From positions 505,811,903 through 505,875,902 of the forward strand of contig NC_056745.1 in NCBI RefSeq assembly GCF_019279795.1: a stretch of 64,000 nucleotides of DNA. The letters run 5' to 3'. Below, piece by piece: positions 22,816-33,394 of this stretch (positions are counted from its first letter, which is position 1; every line of letters starts with the position of its first letter). The notes below the pieces were generated by a model, which saw only the letters and a program-made list of their open reading frames with translations, searched no databases and was not told the origin of the DNA. Both the position numbers and the translations under genes were made by a program. The stretch is from Protopterus annectens. Lineage: Eukaryota; Chordata; Ceratodontiformes; Protopteridae.

Positions 22816-25725
22816 TACATAGGTTCATAGGTTCATAGGTAGGTACTAGGCTATTGGCCCTAGAGCCTATATAAGCCTAGCCAAAAAATGTACCCTGGCT
22901 TTCGCCACCCAAGAAAATTATTTTCCTATGCCCCTGTCGAGCAGAGCCACAGAAGTGATCCCTGGGGTGAATTTCCCATTTCCCATCCAATCATCAAGAT
23001 TTTTCTTGAAGAGTGCTAATTGAGGAGCTCTGTTTGACATAGATAGGTAGTCTGTTCCAGAGTATGGGAAGTCTCTGGGACAGGAATATATCCCTCCAGC
23101 ATGTTCTGTTTATTGTGGTGACAAGGTTTAGGTGCCTAGAGCGTGTAGCTCGGAGGGATTGGGATTTCTTTAAGTGGAGCATGTCCAACAGCTCTGGGTT
23201 TGACATAGTTTTGTATGTTAGGCAGAGATCGCCCCTGAGTAGGTGATATGCGATGGAGTAAAGCTGTAGTTTTTTGAGACGGTCTGCGTAGGGCATCTGT
23301 TTGAGGCCAGTAATCCTCTTTGTGAGGTATTTCTGTGGTCTTTCCAGTTGTTGTAGATGTCTTGTGAGGTACATACCAAAAGGGGCGTTGTACTCTATAA
23401 TGGGTCTAATGAGTGATGAGATGAGCCACGTAGAAGGATTTCCTGACCACTGTGGCGATGTGATTATCAAAGGAGAGACTACTGTCCACCTGTGTCCCAA
23501 GGTCTCTTATCACATTTTCGGCATTAAGTAGACTACCATCTATGTGGTAGTTCATGGGTACAGAGTTTTTACCAAAGGGGATGACAATACACTTTTTGGC
23601 ATTGAGCTTCAGGCCTTGGCTTTGACACCAGGTATCTGTCTCAGTGAGGCGCTTTTGTAGTTTGTCCACATCATTAGGTGTTTCGATTATGGCTTCTAGT
23701 TTGCAGTCATCTACAAACTTTGTTAGCCAAAGACCTTCTGTGTTAGCCTGCACTTCAGAGAAGTAGATACCAAACAGGAGAGGACCCAGGACTGAACCCT
23801 GTGGTACTCCACTTGTCACTGGTCTGAAGTCGGATTTGGAATCCACTGCTTTCACAGTGTGGGTTCTGTCCGTGAGCCAGTTGGCAACCCATCTTGTGAC
23901 ATAGGGATTTATTCCTAGTTTAGTAAGTTTATCTATAATTCCAGAGTGGGGGATGGTGTCGAAAGCCTTGGCAAGATCTAGATAAGCTGTGTGAACCATT
24001 TTACCCTCATCTATGGCTTTGGTGACTGCTTCAAAGAAGTCAATCAGGTTTAGGAGACATGATCTGCCTTTTACAAATCCAAACTAGGTAGGGTCCAGAG
24101 TTTGGAGATTATCAATGTCTTTGTTTATGAGTTTCATGATGATACTTTCCATGGCCTTGCAGACCAGGCTCATCAGGCTAATGGGGCAGTAGTTCCTGGG
24201 GTCCGTCGTGGCTCCCCCTTTGTGGAGTGGGATAACCATCGCGGTGCACCATTCAGTTGGTACAAAGCCTGAGGTGAGGCTATGATTGAACATGGTACTT
24301 AGGTAGGGTGCCAGTTCATTCTGTAATTCATGTAGAATGCAGCCTGGGATATTGTCAGGTCCCATGGATGCTGTGTTCTTGGCTTTGGAGAGTGTTTTTT
24401 TACCTGTGCAGCCGTGATTATAGGAACTTTGCATTCTTCCAGTATAGAGATGGGTCCTCTAGGGGGTGAGAAGGGGGTAAAGTTAGCACTGAACCTATCT
24501 GCTAGGATGTTGGCAATATCAGTTGGTTCTGTATATTTAGTGCCATTGTGCTGTAACTCATAGCAGATCTGAGTGTTCCCATTGAGATTTTTGACATAGC
24601 TATAGAATGCTTTGTGGTTGTCTTTAGAGTCAGTGGCAATTTTGTTTTCATAACTAGCTTTGGAGGATTTTATGAGGGATCTCAGCTTCTTACTGAGGTT
24701 GATCAGGGAGTTCCTCCAGTCATGGGATTTTACTCTTTTTTGCAAGAGTTTCTTTCTTCTGTTGTAGAGTTTGTTTATGGCAGAGGGCCACTAGATTGGC
24801 TTCCTTTTTTTGGAAGATAACATCTTGGTTCTATTAGGGATAGCATGATCCATGCACTCGTGTAAGTGCTTATAAAGTGCATTTGTGTAGGATTCAGCAG
24901 TCATACCTCTATTGTCCGCCTGCATGGGTGTCATGAAGTTTGCCACTTCTGTCTTAAGAACTGTGAAGTTGGCTTTGGAGAAGTTTTTTACGATGGTTTC
25001 CCTAATTGGGGGTGGGGGTGGTATGTGGATGTCTAGGCTGATTAGCTTGTGGTTGGATCTGACCAACGAGGAATTGACCTCTGGTGTGGAACACCGGTTT
25101 CCCATGTTGGTAATGACCAGGTCTAGGATATTGCTGCCCTTGGTGGGGGTGTGAATAAGTTGATCCAAGGTGTTGGAATTTATGAATTCTAGAAAACGCT
25201 GAGCAAAAGAGTTGGTACATGAGTAGTTTTCCCAGTTAATGGTGGGGTAGTTGAAATCGCCCATTATTAGGGTGTTGGGTTGTACCCTAATACTTTCCAG
25301 TGTATCAAGAAATGAGGAGTGGGAATCCTGGGGCATGGTGGGGGGTCTGTAGCAAGCTACAATTTGGATTGCGGTCTTGCCCAGAGTTAGTTGCACTTGG
25401 ATAATCTCGGATGTATTATGCTGTGCAACTAGCCTGGAGGTGTGGATATCCTTAATGAATATGGACACGCCTCCGCTTTTAGTGCTTCATTCTGGGTTAG
25501 GTGGCCGAAAGGTATGGTATGAATTGTAGCCTGGTAATGCAGGGGTGCTCTCTGGAGCTTTGAACCAGGTCTCTGCCACTGCACAGATGTCAATGGTCTT
25601 CATTTTAAGTGGGTGTGTGCCATTTGAGTGTTGGCATTGCAGGTAGGGTACGGGAAATCTCCCATTCAGCGCTACTGCATATAGCAGTAAACAGGAGAGT
25701 TCCCTTACACCACTGTAGTGTGATC
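22816..25725 (-). mobile_element. CR1 LINE copy 4, 5' truncated, inside the TIR element
   Basis: Antisense CR1 with its 3' end (inverted octamer repeat CATAGGTTCATAGG) at 22,818 and its 5' edge near 25,725, just at the start of the endonuclease. It covers nearly all of ORF2. It shares the family 3' sequence with copies 2 and 3. Confidence 0.88.
22994..25700 (-). pseudogene. CR1 copy 4 ORF2 (endonuclease-reverse transcriptase)
   Basis: Long open pieces on the minus strand: 25,487-25,783, 24,791-25,468, 24,299-24,745, 24,084-24,434, 23,406-23,999 and 22,994-23,500. The endonuclease shows IDICAVAETWF and LIMGDFNYPTINW. The conserved SDH box reads SNH (VRSNHKLIS), which loses a catalytic residue. 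Reverse transcriptase shows MGPDNIPGCIL, YLDLAKAFDTIPHSG, SGVPQGSVLGPLLFG and FVDDCK. Roughly five frameshifts or stops separate the pieces. Confidence 0.87.
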
Positions 25726-25914
25726 TCGGAGTTGAAATATTAAAGTAGGGGGCACATGGCAGCGAAGCCCCCCTGCATAACATAGTGTTTGTGATTTATT
25801 TATTTATTTATTTTTTTACAGTTCATTTTGAATTTTCGATGTTCTGAACATCAGTGTTCTGGTCTCGATGATCAGAACGTTGATGTTCATATCATTCGAT
25901 GATTCAAAGTGAAT

Positions 25915-25916
<2 letters not shown>

Positions 25917-25975
<59 letters not shown>
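25917..25975. repeat. (TA)n microsatellite, right flank of TIR element
   Basis: About 29 TA units directly after the right inverted repeat; the counterpart is at 22,688-22,732. Confidence 0.85.
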
Positions 25976-25977
<2 letters not shown>

Positions 25978-27492
25978 GGATCTGTAGTACAGACTACAAG
26001 AAATAGTGTAAAACAAAACAACTGACTTGAAGAGAGGGTGGAGATAAAGGGCGAAAGTCAGTAGGGAGGGCCAGTAAGTTGCTAGCTCTAAGCGTGTGAC
26101 AGACTTAAAAGATAAACTGTCTCCTCCTGCCCACCTCAAAGCAGTATCATGCTTTGTCCCATCATGTGTAGGCCCAAGTTTGCATTTTTTACCTATTAAG
26201 TGAAGTTCTTTTAGTTTACAAGAATTCTAGGTACATGTTGTAAGCATCCATAGCTAACATTTGTCTACTGTGGAGCTGAAAGTCACTTAAGCAGATAGTG
26301 CTCACAGTCTGAGGCAGAGAAAGGTCCAAGTGGATTAATGTTTTACCTGGGTTATCAAATACACACAAGCACACATACATTTATGTATATAAATAAATTC
26401 TATTTCCCAACAGATCTGTCATGCAAAGAGAAAAAGTCCTGACTAAAGTCCAGGTCACCTGAGATTGACTAGCGACTCAGACGTTGGAAGAGACAGGTAA
26501 AAGAGGTCATGAGAGAGCAGCAAATGCATGCTCACCTACACTGGAGGGGAGGGACTGGTGGTTCAGTGCTTGATTTGCTGCATGCAAATGGAGGTTTGCA
26601 AGTTAAGCATCTTCATCAGGAATGTGAGCTTGTCTTAGCAATCCAGTGATGGCAATTTTTGTTTAACATGTTGGAAGGAGCATTCACATATATATAGGTC
26701 CTTACGGTGATGTAGGTGTGTACATAAGACAGCAAGGGATACCATTAAAGACTAATAGAAAAATGCTTAATTGCCATATAAATGATGACCTCTCTGATTG
26801 GCTTTTGCACTATGGGGGAACAAATGGGAAGACTGATCATAGAGAGCTGATAGTTAGCAGGCAGTGGGGAGGCAAAAAAGCATACAAAAAAAATCAAACA
26901 ATTAAATAAATAAATATGCACACATTTACATACTGTCACATGACTGGTAGCTCTTTGATTCCAGGATAATGTTCATGAGATCAGCTATGACAGATCATTT
27001 TCCCCACTGTAGTTCAGTCTCAGCATTGGTATATATAATCTGCAGGCGATGGGGGAGCAGCATTCCACATGGGGGTGCATATAAAAATGTAGATTTTTTT
27101 TTACATTCGAGTTTCAGAAACTTCAGCATATGGTCTTGACCATATGAATTTCAGGTTTCAGAAAACCTGATAATATGACATAAACCCCCGCCCCATTTAG
27201 TAATGGGTGCTAATCCTAATCTCATCTCTGCCCCTTTCCTCAACCCTAACTCTACACCTTACCTTTGTGAAAACCTTCCAGTAACTCTACCACTATTCAG
27301 ATGAATTTAAGTGTTTTTTTTTGGGGGGGGGATTAATGTTAGTATCAGTAGAGGAAGTAGCTTTCTTTTCTTGATATTATTGAATGACCCATGTTAAATC
27401 CTACTCTGGAGTTGCAACAAATTGATTTTTGACAATTCGATCTATGCATGAAATATAGAAAACACAAGCCACTCAATGGAAACAAACAGAGG
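25976..27492. other. Unassigned spacer with a diverged relative of the TIR element
   Basis: Mostly featureless. At about 27,045-27,160 a block resembles the right part of the 22,733-25,916 element in order: a G-rich stretch, GCAT, a T tract, ATTCGAG, a GTTTCAGAAAC palindrome, then GGTCTTGA. It includes the perfect palindrome CATATGGTC-TT-GACCATATG at 27,127-27,146. No coding signal is present. Confidence 0.4.
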
Positions 27493-27493
27493 C

Positions 27494-27582
<89 letters not shown>

Positions 27583-27612
27583 TATATAGATAGATAGATA
27601 CATAGATAGAGC
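27493..27612. repeat. (TG)n then (GATA)n microsatellites
   Basis: About 44 TG units (27,493-27,580) with one TTTG interruption, followed by TAGA/GATA repeats to about 27,612. Confidence 0.9.
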
Positions 27613-28774
27613 TATATGTAGAGATACATGTAATATTTAGTTTACATTTGTTAGGAATAATCTGATGTTGTGTATTCCTATGATCTGTTCAAAATCCATG
27701 GAGTCATATAAGCTTGTTATCTTGCGGAGTCTGACTGCTTCTAACTACAGAGGCCAACCTAGCTTTAGAGGGATCAGCAACAAGGGTAGACAAGTGACTG
27801 ATAATTACCTTAGGCAAGGGAAAAACATGGAAGCATTCACTCATGCAGAACTGTATTTGTTTATCACAAGACTTATTGCTATACAGAGGTTTCACTGACA
27901 TGCAGAGCTTCACGGGATGTGACATGTTATTTTCCTAAAGCTCCCAGAGGATAGCAGATGTTCTGCACAAACATACTGATTCTTCAGGCATACATAAGGC
28001 ATGATGCAAGCCTAAAGTAACTGTTAAAAGGAGGCCGAGGTTTAAATTTAGAGATGTACTGTCAGACAGTGGATATGTACCTTTGGGAAGAAACTATACT
28101 TTTGTTAGCATTATATATCAGTAACAGTTATAAATAACATGCTTGTTTCCCTTTCAGCAGCCATTTGATGTTCTAGCAATCAGTAGTGCAATATGGAAAT
28201 TTGTCAGGGTTCTTTCTCGAATATGAACTTAAGGAAAGTTTATGGTATTTGTGTGGTGTGAGTAAACAAAAACAGATGTACTATAGGAGTGAATCCATGA
28301 CACCTCTATGAGAAACCTATCCTGAAGCACAGATCATACATTTTGGACAGATTATAAACACTTCTGGGTTTACAATAATTGTTTTGTTACTGTATATCAT
28401 TGTACTGATTTACTGTACTTTGACTTCTATGACTGCTGAACTTTGAGTGATATTTCTTCATTAAGAGTCAACGGATTTCACAGTCACCATCTCCTTCCCT
28501 ACACCATTATATACAGGTTGCTTTACACACAGCATGTGCCCTGCAGTATCACTGCATCTAGCATTAGTAAATGCCAGGGTTGTGTGCTGACACACAAGAG
28601 ATTAGTGCTTCAGCTGCTACAACCTCAGCTCCCAGAGGAAGTGTCTCAGCACAACAGGTGCTGAAATATTTCGACCAATTTAAACAAACAGCTACACAGC
28701 GACACAGGTGCATTAAATTTATAGCCTGCAAATGTGTTTGTTGCAAGGACACCTTCTATTATGGAAAAGCTTTT
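27613..28774. other. Unassigned spacer
   Basis: No repeat family, RNA or coding domain is recognised. Short open frames such as 27,665-27,898 lack any supporting feature. Confidence 0.4.
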
Positions 28775-29196
28775 AAGGCATAAAATGTGACAGTTATCCA
28801 TGGGATCTAGTGTTTCCTTGACCTATGCCTGCTCTGTTTAAGTGCTGTTAAGGCACAAAATATAAGCTACTCCTGGTGTCTAGTGTTTCTCTCCTGATCT
28901 CTGTTCTGTTTAAGTGCTGTTAAGGTAGAAATTAAAGTATTATCCCTAGTGTCTGCTGTTCCCTCCTCCCATTCCCTGTTAAGTGCTGTTAAACTATGAA
29001 ATTTAAAAGTTATCAGTGGTGACTAGTGTTTGCCCTCCCGATCTCCATTCTGTTTAAGTGCCATTAAGGTATGAAATGTAAGAGTTATCCCTGGTGGCTA
29101 GTGTTTCCCATCCTGATTCCAATAATGTTTAAATGCTGTTAAGACATGATGATGATGTTACCCCTGGTGGTTAGTGGTCCCCCTATCCACAAATTT
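28775..29196. repeat. Diverged minisatellite, about 74 bp unit
   Basis: About 5.7 copies start at 28,775, 28,850, 28,922, 28,991, 29,066 and 29,141 (periods 75, 72, 69, 75, 75). Each begins AAGG- or AAAC- and ends near TTTAAGTGCTGTT. The shared middle is CTAGTGTTTC. Divergence between units is substantial, so the array is old. Confidence 0.8.
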
Positions 29197-29312
29197 AGAG
29201 ATACACTGGTAGCTTGTGGTGCCCCTAACCCAATGTTGAAGGATTTGCTCATTAATATACATATATGACAGCACCCCCGGCACATACATTCTCACATTTA
29301 TTGCACAAACAT

Positions 29313-29377
<65 letters not shown>

Positions 29378-29423
29378 TGCGTGCACACACACTCACTCAC
29401 ACACACACTCACACACTCACTCA

Positions 29424-29498
<75 letters not shown>
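29313..29498. repeat. (CA)n microsatellite, interrupted
   Basis: A long CA tract with CGCACATGCGTG and CTCACTCACAC interruptions. Histidine/threonine-rich open frames across it are artefacts of the repeat. Confidence 0.92.
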
Positions 29499-29500
<2 letters not shown>

Positions 29501-29602
29501 ACACACAGGCCTCTCTCCACACAATAAACTCTGAGCTTTGGCCAGCTAAGACCTACATGAAATCAAATCGACTGGACGTATAAGTGAATTTAAGTAAATC
29601 TT

Positions 29603-30255
29603 TATCTGCACTTTTTTCAAATAATACAGCATTTAAATTGATTTATTTGTGTTGCATTGAATACTATCTAGCTAGAAGTTGTGACTCTGTTTTTTCAGTT
29701 AATGCTTGTTAGAATTCTTGAATAGCCAGTGATAAGTAGGGGTATCTGCACTTTTTTTAAATAATACAGCATTTAAATTGTTTTATTTGTGTTTCATTGA
29801 ATACTATCTAGCTGGAAGCTGTGGCTCTGTTTTTTCAGTTAATGCTTGTTAGAATTCTTGAATAGCCAGTGATAAGTGTGGTATCTGCATATTTTTTCAA
29901 ATATTACAGCATTTAAATTGATTTATTTGTGTTGCATTAAATACTATCTAGCTGGAGGTTGTGGCTCTGTTTTTTCAGTTAATGCTTGTTAGAATTCTTG
30001 AATAGCCAGTGATAAGTTGGGGTATCTGCACTTTTTTCAAATAATACAGCATTTAAATTGATTTATTTATGCTGCATTGAATACTATCTAGCTGGAAGTT
30101 GTGGCTCTGTTTTTTCAGTTAATGCTTATTAGAATTATTGAATAGCCAGTGATAAGTGGGGTTATCTGCACTTTTTTTCAAATAATACAGCATTTAAATT
30201 GATTTATTTGTGTTGCATTGAATACTATCTAGCTGGAAGTTTTGGCAATGTATTT
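29603..30255 (+). repeat. 140 bp tandem repeat, about 4.7 copies
   Basis: Units start at TATCTGCA at 29,603, 29,743, 29,882, 30,023 and 30,163 (periods 140, 139, 141, 140). They share ATACAGCATTTAAATTG, ACTATCTAGCTGGAAG and GAATAGCCAGTGATAAG. Units are far more alike than those of the 74 bp array, so this is younger. The array ends directly before the CR1 copy 2 leader. It may be a 5' monomer array of that element or an unrelated minisatellite. Confidence 0.88.
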
Positions 30256-30453
30256 TTCAGTTAGTTCCCCACCTACCCTCCCTGCTTTTGTTTTGGTTTT
30301 AATCTTGGTGGCTTTGAAACTGCCCACACCTCTTGTAAATTTGCATTTCGATACTCCTCCTGGGTCCATCTCATTTGCTCACTCAAAAAAAAATTGCACT
30401 TTTTTATCTGTTTTTACTGTATTTGTGTTTCTTCCTACTTCATTTTGCTTTTG

Positions 30454-31400
30454 TGTCATCTTAAAAGTACTCAATTGTATTTATTACTGCTTGGTGTAGC
30501 TATCATTCTAAGCCTTTTGGTTTAAGCACTTGGGCTTCAGACCAGTTGTTTTACATTAAGAAGGTTTGTGGTCTGCACTGTTGTGGCAGAACAGGTAGCT
30601 TACATCCTTCTAAGTTGGGAACTGCTGATTGAAGGCTCAGTGTCTGTTATTCTAAAAGTGTATTAGTTCTGGTTTAAGCACTTGGGCTTCAGGCCAGTTA
30701 TTTTACATTAAGAAGGTTCGTGGTCTGCACTCTTGTGGGAGGAGAGGCTGGACTCTGCCCTTCTAAGCTGGGAATTTCTGGTAAAGGCTTATAGTGCCTG
30801 CATATTTGAACTGTTTCTTACTGAAATTGGTGCGCCTTGTTTGCTGTTGCATAGACTAGATCCAGGCCTGCTGAATCTAGCTTTGTTTGCATAACTTGAG
30901 CACTAATCCAGGCCTTCTTAAAAATATTCAGTTGTATTTATTACTGCTTGGTAGTAACCTGATTAAAGTGCAGCTATCATTCTAAGCCTTTTGGTTTAAG
31001 CACTTGGGCTTCAGACCAGTTGTTTTACATTAAGAAGGTTTGTGGTCTGCACTGTTGTGGCAGGCCAGGTAGCTTACATTCTTCTAAGTTGGGAACTGCT
31101 GATTGAAGGTTCAGTGTCTGTTATTCTAAAAGTGTATTAGTTCTGGTTTAAGCACTTGGGCTTCAGGCCAGTTATTTTACATTAAGAAGGTTTGTGGTCT
31201 GCACTCTTGTGGGAGGAGAGGCTGGACTCTGCCCTTCTGAGCTGGGAATTTCTGGTTAAAGGCTTATAGTGCCTGCAAATTTGAACTGTTTCTTACTGAA
31301 ATTGGTGCACATTGTTTGCTGTAGCATAGATTAGATCCAGGCCTGCTGAATCTAGCTTTGTTTGCATAACTTGAGCACTAATCCAGAACTTCTTTTTTGG
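30454..31400 (+). repeat. Tandem 466 bp units in CR1 leader
   Basis: Two units, about 30,454-30,918 and 30,919-31,400, each start CTTAAAA and contain TCTAAGCCTTTTGGTTTAAG. Within each, a roughly 150 bp sub-repeat around AAGCACTTGGGCTTCAG occurs twice. CR1 copy 1 has a single unit (about 2,920-3,400). Leader units varying in number between copies recall promoter monomers of other LINEs; promoter activity is inferred. Confidence 0.8.
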
Positions 31401-32162
31401 AGAAGGTTCCCCTGCACCCCAGTAGCAGAAGTGTGCAGTTAGAACTTGTCTGATTGAAGACTACAGGAATAGGGCTCAGTTTTGAGATGTTTTTACTGGT
31501 TAATTGGGTAATTTGTTTAAAAGCCTTTTCTAATTGCTTGTAGTCATCTAAAGCTGTTTTAAGTGTATTTGTTACTGTTTGTAGTCGTTTAAAGCTGTTT
31601 TAAGTGTATTTTTTACTGTTTTTGCCTTATCTTTTCAAAAAAAAAATTTCCTTGTTTCCCACCTTAAGCTAGTATAGTCCAGTTTTCAGGCTAGTACTGA
31701 ATTCAGGGCTGTGTTACAATTTTCTGAGTTGCCCATACCTTACTTGGATAGAGGGAGGTTTCTCTGTTCACCTGTGAGAGAGGGAGCTTTGAGCAGCCAT
31801 CTGTCCCTGGAGGAGTAGTTCCAGCCCAGAAGTTAGTAGTTTGTGGGCCATTTTGGGCTAATTTCTATCTCTTTCATTTCCCTGCTGTAAAAAATGCATT
31901 TGCACGGTTTTGCACGTCCAGGCAGCGCTGGTTAGCTAGGGCTAAATTTATCCCGGCTCCACCAAGTCTCCTCTTCAGTTTTTCCCTTGAAAGTAGTCTA
32001 ACTCTCAACCTAAGCACTTAAAAAACATCCTACAGTCCAGCACTTGCTCAGACTTAATAGCAAGCACTTATATACCCTGACACTTGATTGCCCAGCAGGG
32101 CAAAGCTCATTATTCACCCCTCACCAACCAAGCAGCTAAGCAGCTCACCCTACTATTCAGGC
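31401..32162 (+). other. CR1 copy 2 leader downstream of the tandem units
   Basis: Untranslated part of the CR1 leader up to the ORF1 start. An open frame extends upstream to 32,088, but homology with the other copies begins only at the ATG at 32,163. Confidence 0.6.
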
Positions 32163-32918
32163 ATGACCAAAGGGCAATTTCAGGTATACTCTCCAGTCCA
32201 GCTGGTGAACTTGGGTATCCTGAGGCAATGTTACTACTGCCTCATGTACACAGACAACCCTCTTCTCCTACCACAAAATATTAACATATGCGAGAGATGC
32301 AATTATATAGCTAAACTGGAGGCTAAGCTCTCTCCACCCAAGACTGGAACAGGCAGTCATGTGGTGAAGGTTAACACTTGCACCACACCTCCAGCCTCAC
32401 ATAGACATACTAAACCAGCACTGGCAAAAAATACACATAAATATACAAAATCATACTCAGAGGCTCTAAATAAAAACCTGCAAAAGCATCACAGACCTCC
32501 AAAGCAGACACCCAAAAAACCTGCACCTCCCGTCACAAACCAGACAACACATAAAACGCAAAATCAGTGTGCCACACAATCACAGCCCTTAAGGCGAAAT
32601 AACATGCCTAACACACTAGTAATAGGCGACTCTATAGTCAGGCACACTGACGTCCCACTCACTAGGCTGGACAAGGAGAAGGTTACTGTTAGCTGTCTGT
32701 CTGGAGGCAGAATCCGCCACATAACACAAGCACTCAGGTCACTCCAGAACAAGTACAAATATGACTCTGTCATTGTTCATGTTGGTGTGAATGACCTGAG
32801 ATGTACCTCCCTGGATTACATGAAAAGAGATATGGAAGAGCTCTCTGATCATGTAGCCCAGGTGGGTATGACCCTGACCCTGAGTAGCATCCTGCCTTCA
32901 CGAAGAATGATACCGTAG
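32163..32918 (+). CDS. CR1 ORF1 protein with zinc-binding N-terminus and SGNH esterase domain (truncated)
   Basis: About 251 codons from the ATG at 32,163, chosen because the N-terminus (MTKGQF) then aligns with CR1 copy 1 at 4,051. Residues about 20-50 carry C-x2-C-x16-C-x2-C (CYYC and CERC), a likely zinc-binding unit. A basic, proline-rich linker follows. The SGNH hydrolase domain starts with GDSIVRH (block I serine), then GVNDLR (Gly-x-Asn-Asp). The reading stops at TAG 32,916-32,918, where copy 1 has CAG (Gln). The block V region with its histidine (GLHLSPLGF, near 33,030-33,063) lies past the stop and a frameshift. Known CR1 ORF1 esterases act with the ribonucleoprotein; this allele is probably inactive. 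Confidence 0.85.
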   Translation: MTKGQFQVYSPVQLVNLGILRQCYYCLMYTDNPLLLPQNINICERCNYIAKLEAKLSPPKTGTGSHVVKVNTCTTPPASHRHTKPALAKNTHKYTKSYSEALNKNLQKHHRPPKQTPKKPAPPVTNQTTHKTQNQCATQSQPLRRNNMPNTLVIGDSIVRHTDVPLTRLDKEKVTVSCLSGGRIRHITQALRSLQNKYKYDSVIVHVGVNDLRCTSLDYMKRDMEELSDHVAQVGMTLTLSSILPSRRMIP

Positions 32919-33128
32919 TATAAAGAAAAAATGATCAATTTCAACAATTGGCTAAGCTTCTGGTGTCATCAAAGGGGATCCAGTGTCTGTCAGCCTGGGA
33001 CGACATGCTCGACAGGCCTTGTTGCTTTGCAAGAGATGGCTTGCACCTGTCACCCCTAGGCTTTCAAATACTGGCCAAGGCTCTTGCTGCCCCATAGTGC
33101 CTTTTTTAGGCAAGGCTCAAAAGTCAAA

Positions 33129-33394
33129 CCCACCTCCGTAAACAGCACAGATAAAAAAATGAGGGTTATGCTACTCATCGCTAGGAGTTTAAATCTCAAA
33201 ATGCACACGCTTGAAGCACTCCTCAGTATGGAGAATATTGACATCTGTGCAGTAACTGAAACCCACCTCCGTAAACAGCACAGATAAAAAAATGAGGGTT
33301 ATGCTACTCATCGCCAGGAGTTTAAATCTCAAAATGCACATGCTTGAAGCACTCCTCAGTATGGAGAATATTGACATCTGTGCAGTAACTGAAA
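33129..33394 (+). repeat. 133 bp tandem duplication at ORF2 start
   Basis: 33,129-33,261 is repeated at 33,262-33,394 with about two differences. Each copy contains an ATG, and the duplicated block encodes the first endonuclease residues (through IDICAVTET). The length is not a multiple of three, so the first copy is out of frame with ORF2 and the second provides the usable start at 33,292. Confidence 0.93.

Larger units (their letters stand above)
22733..25916. mobile_element. TA-microsatellite-embedded TIR element (non-autonomous), filled by CR1
   Basis: The left terminus (22,733-22,768) contains AATCATCGAATG and TTCAGAACATCGAA. The right terminus (25,834-25,916) contains the inverse forms TTCGATGTTCTGAACAT and CATTCGATGATTCAAAG, separated by about 43 extra bases. 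Homology may extend inwards: a TGCAGGGCAGCAAGGTGCCC-like block at about 22,795-22,814 is mirrored near 25,750-25,775. Both ends abut (TA)n. The element's own sequence is only about 270 bp, and the rest is antisense CR1 copy 4. No transposase is visible, so the superfamily is unknown. Confidence 0.6.

Noticed and set aside
29265..29583. Open frames rich in His/Thr across the CA tract
   Set aside because: They are translations of (CA)n and carry no independent evidence of a gene. The same applies to the open frames over 40,262-40,546.
32088..32162. Upstream start for CR1 ORF1 at 32,088
   Set aside because: There is no ATG there, and sequence similarity with other ORF1 copies starts at the ATG at 32,163.
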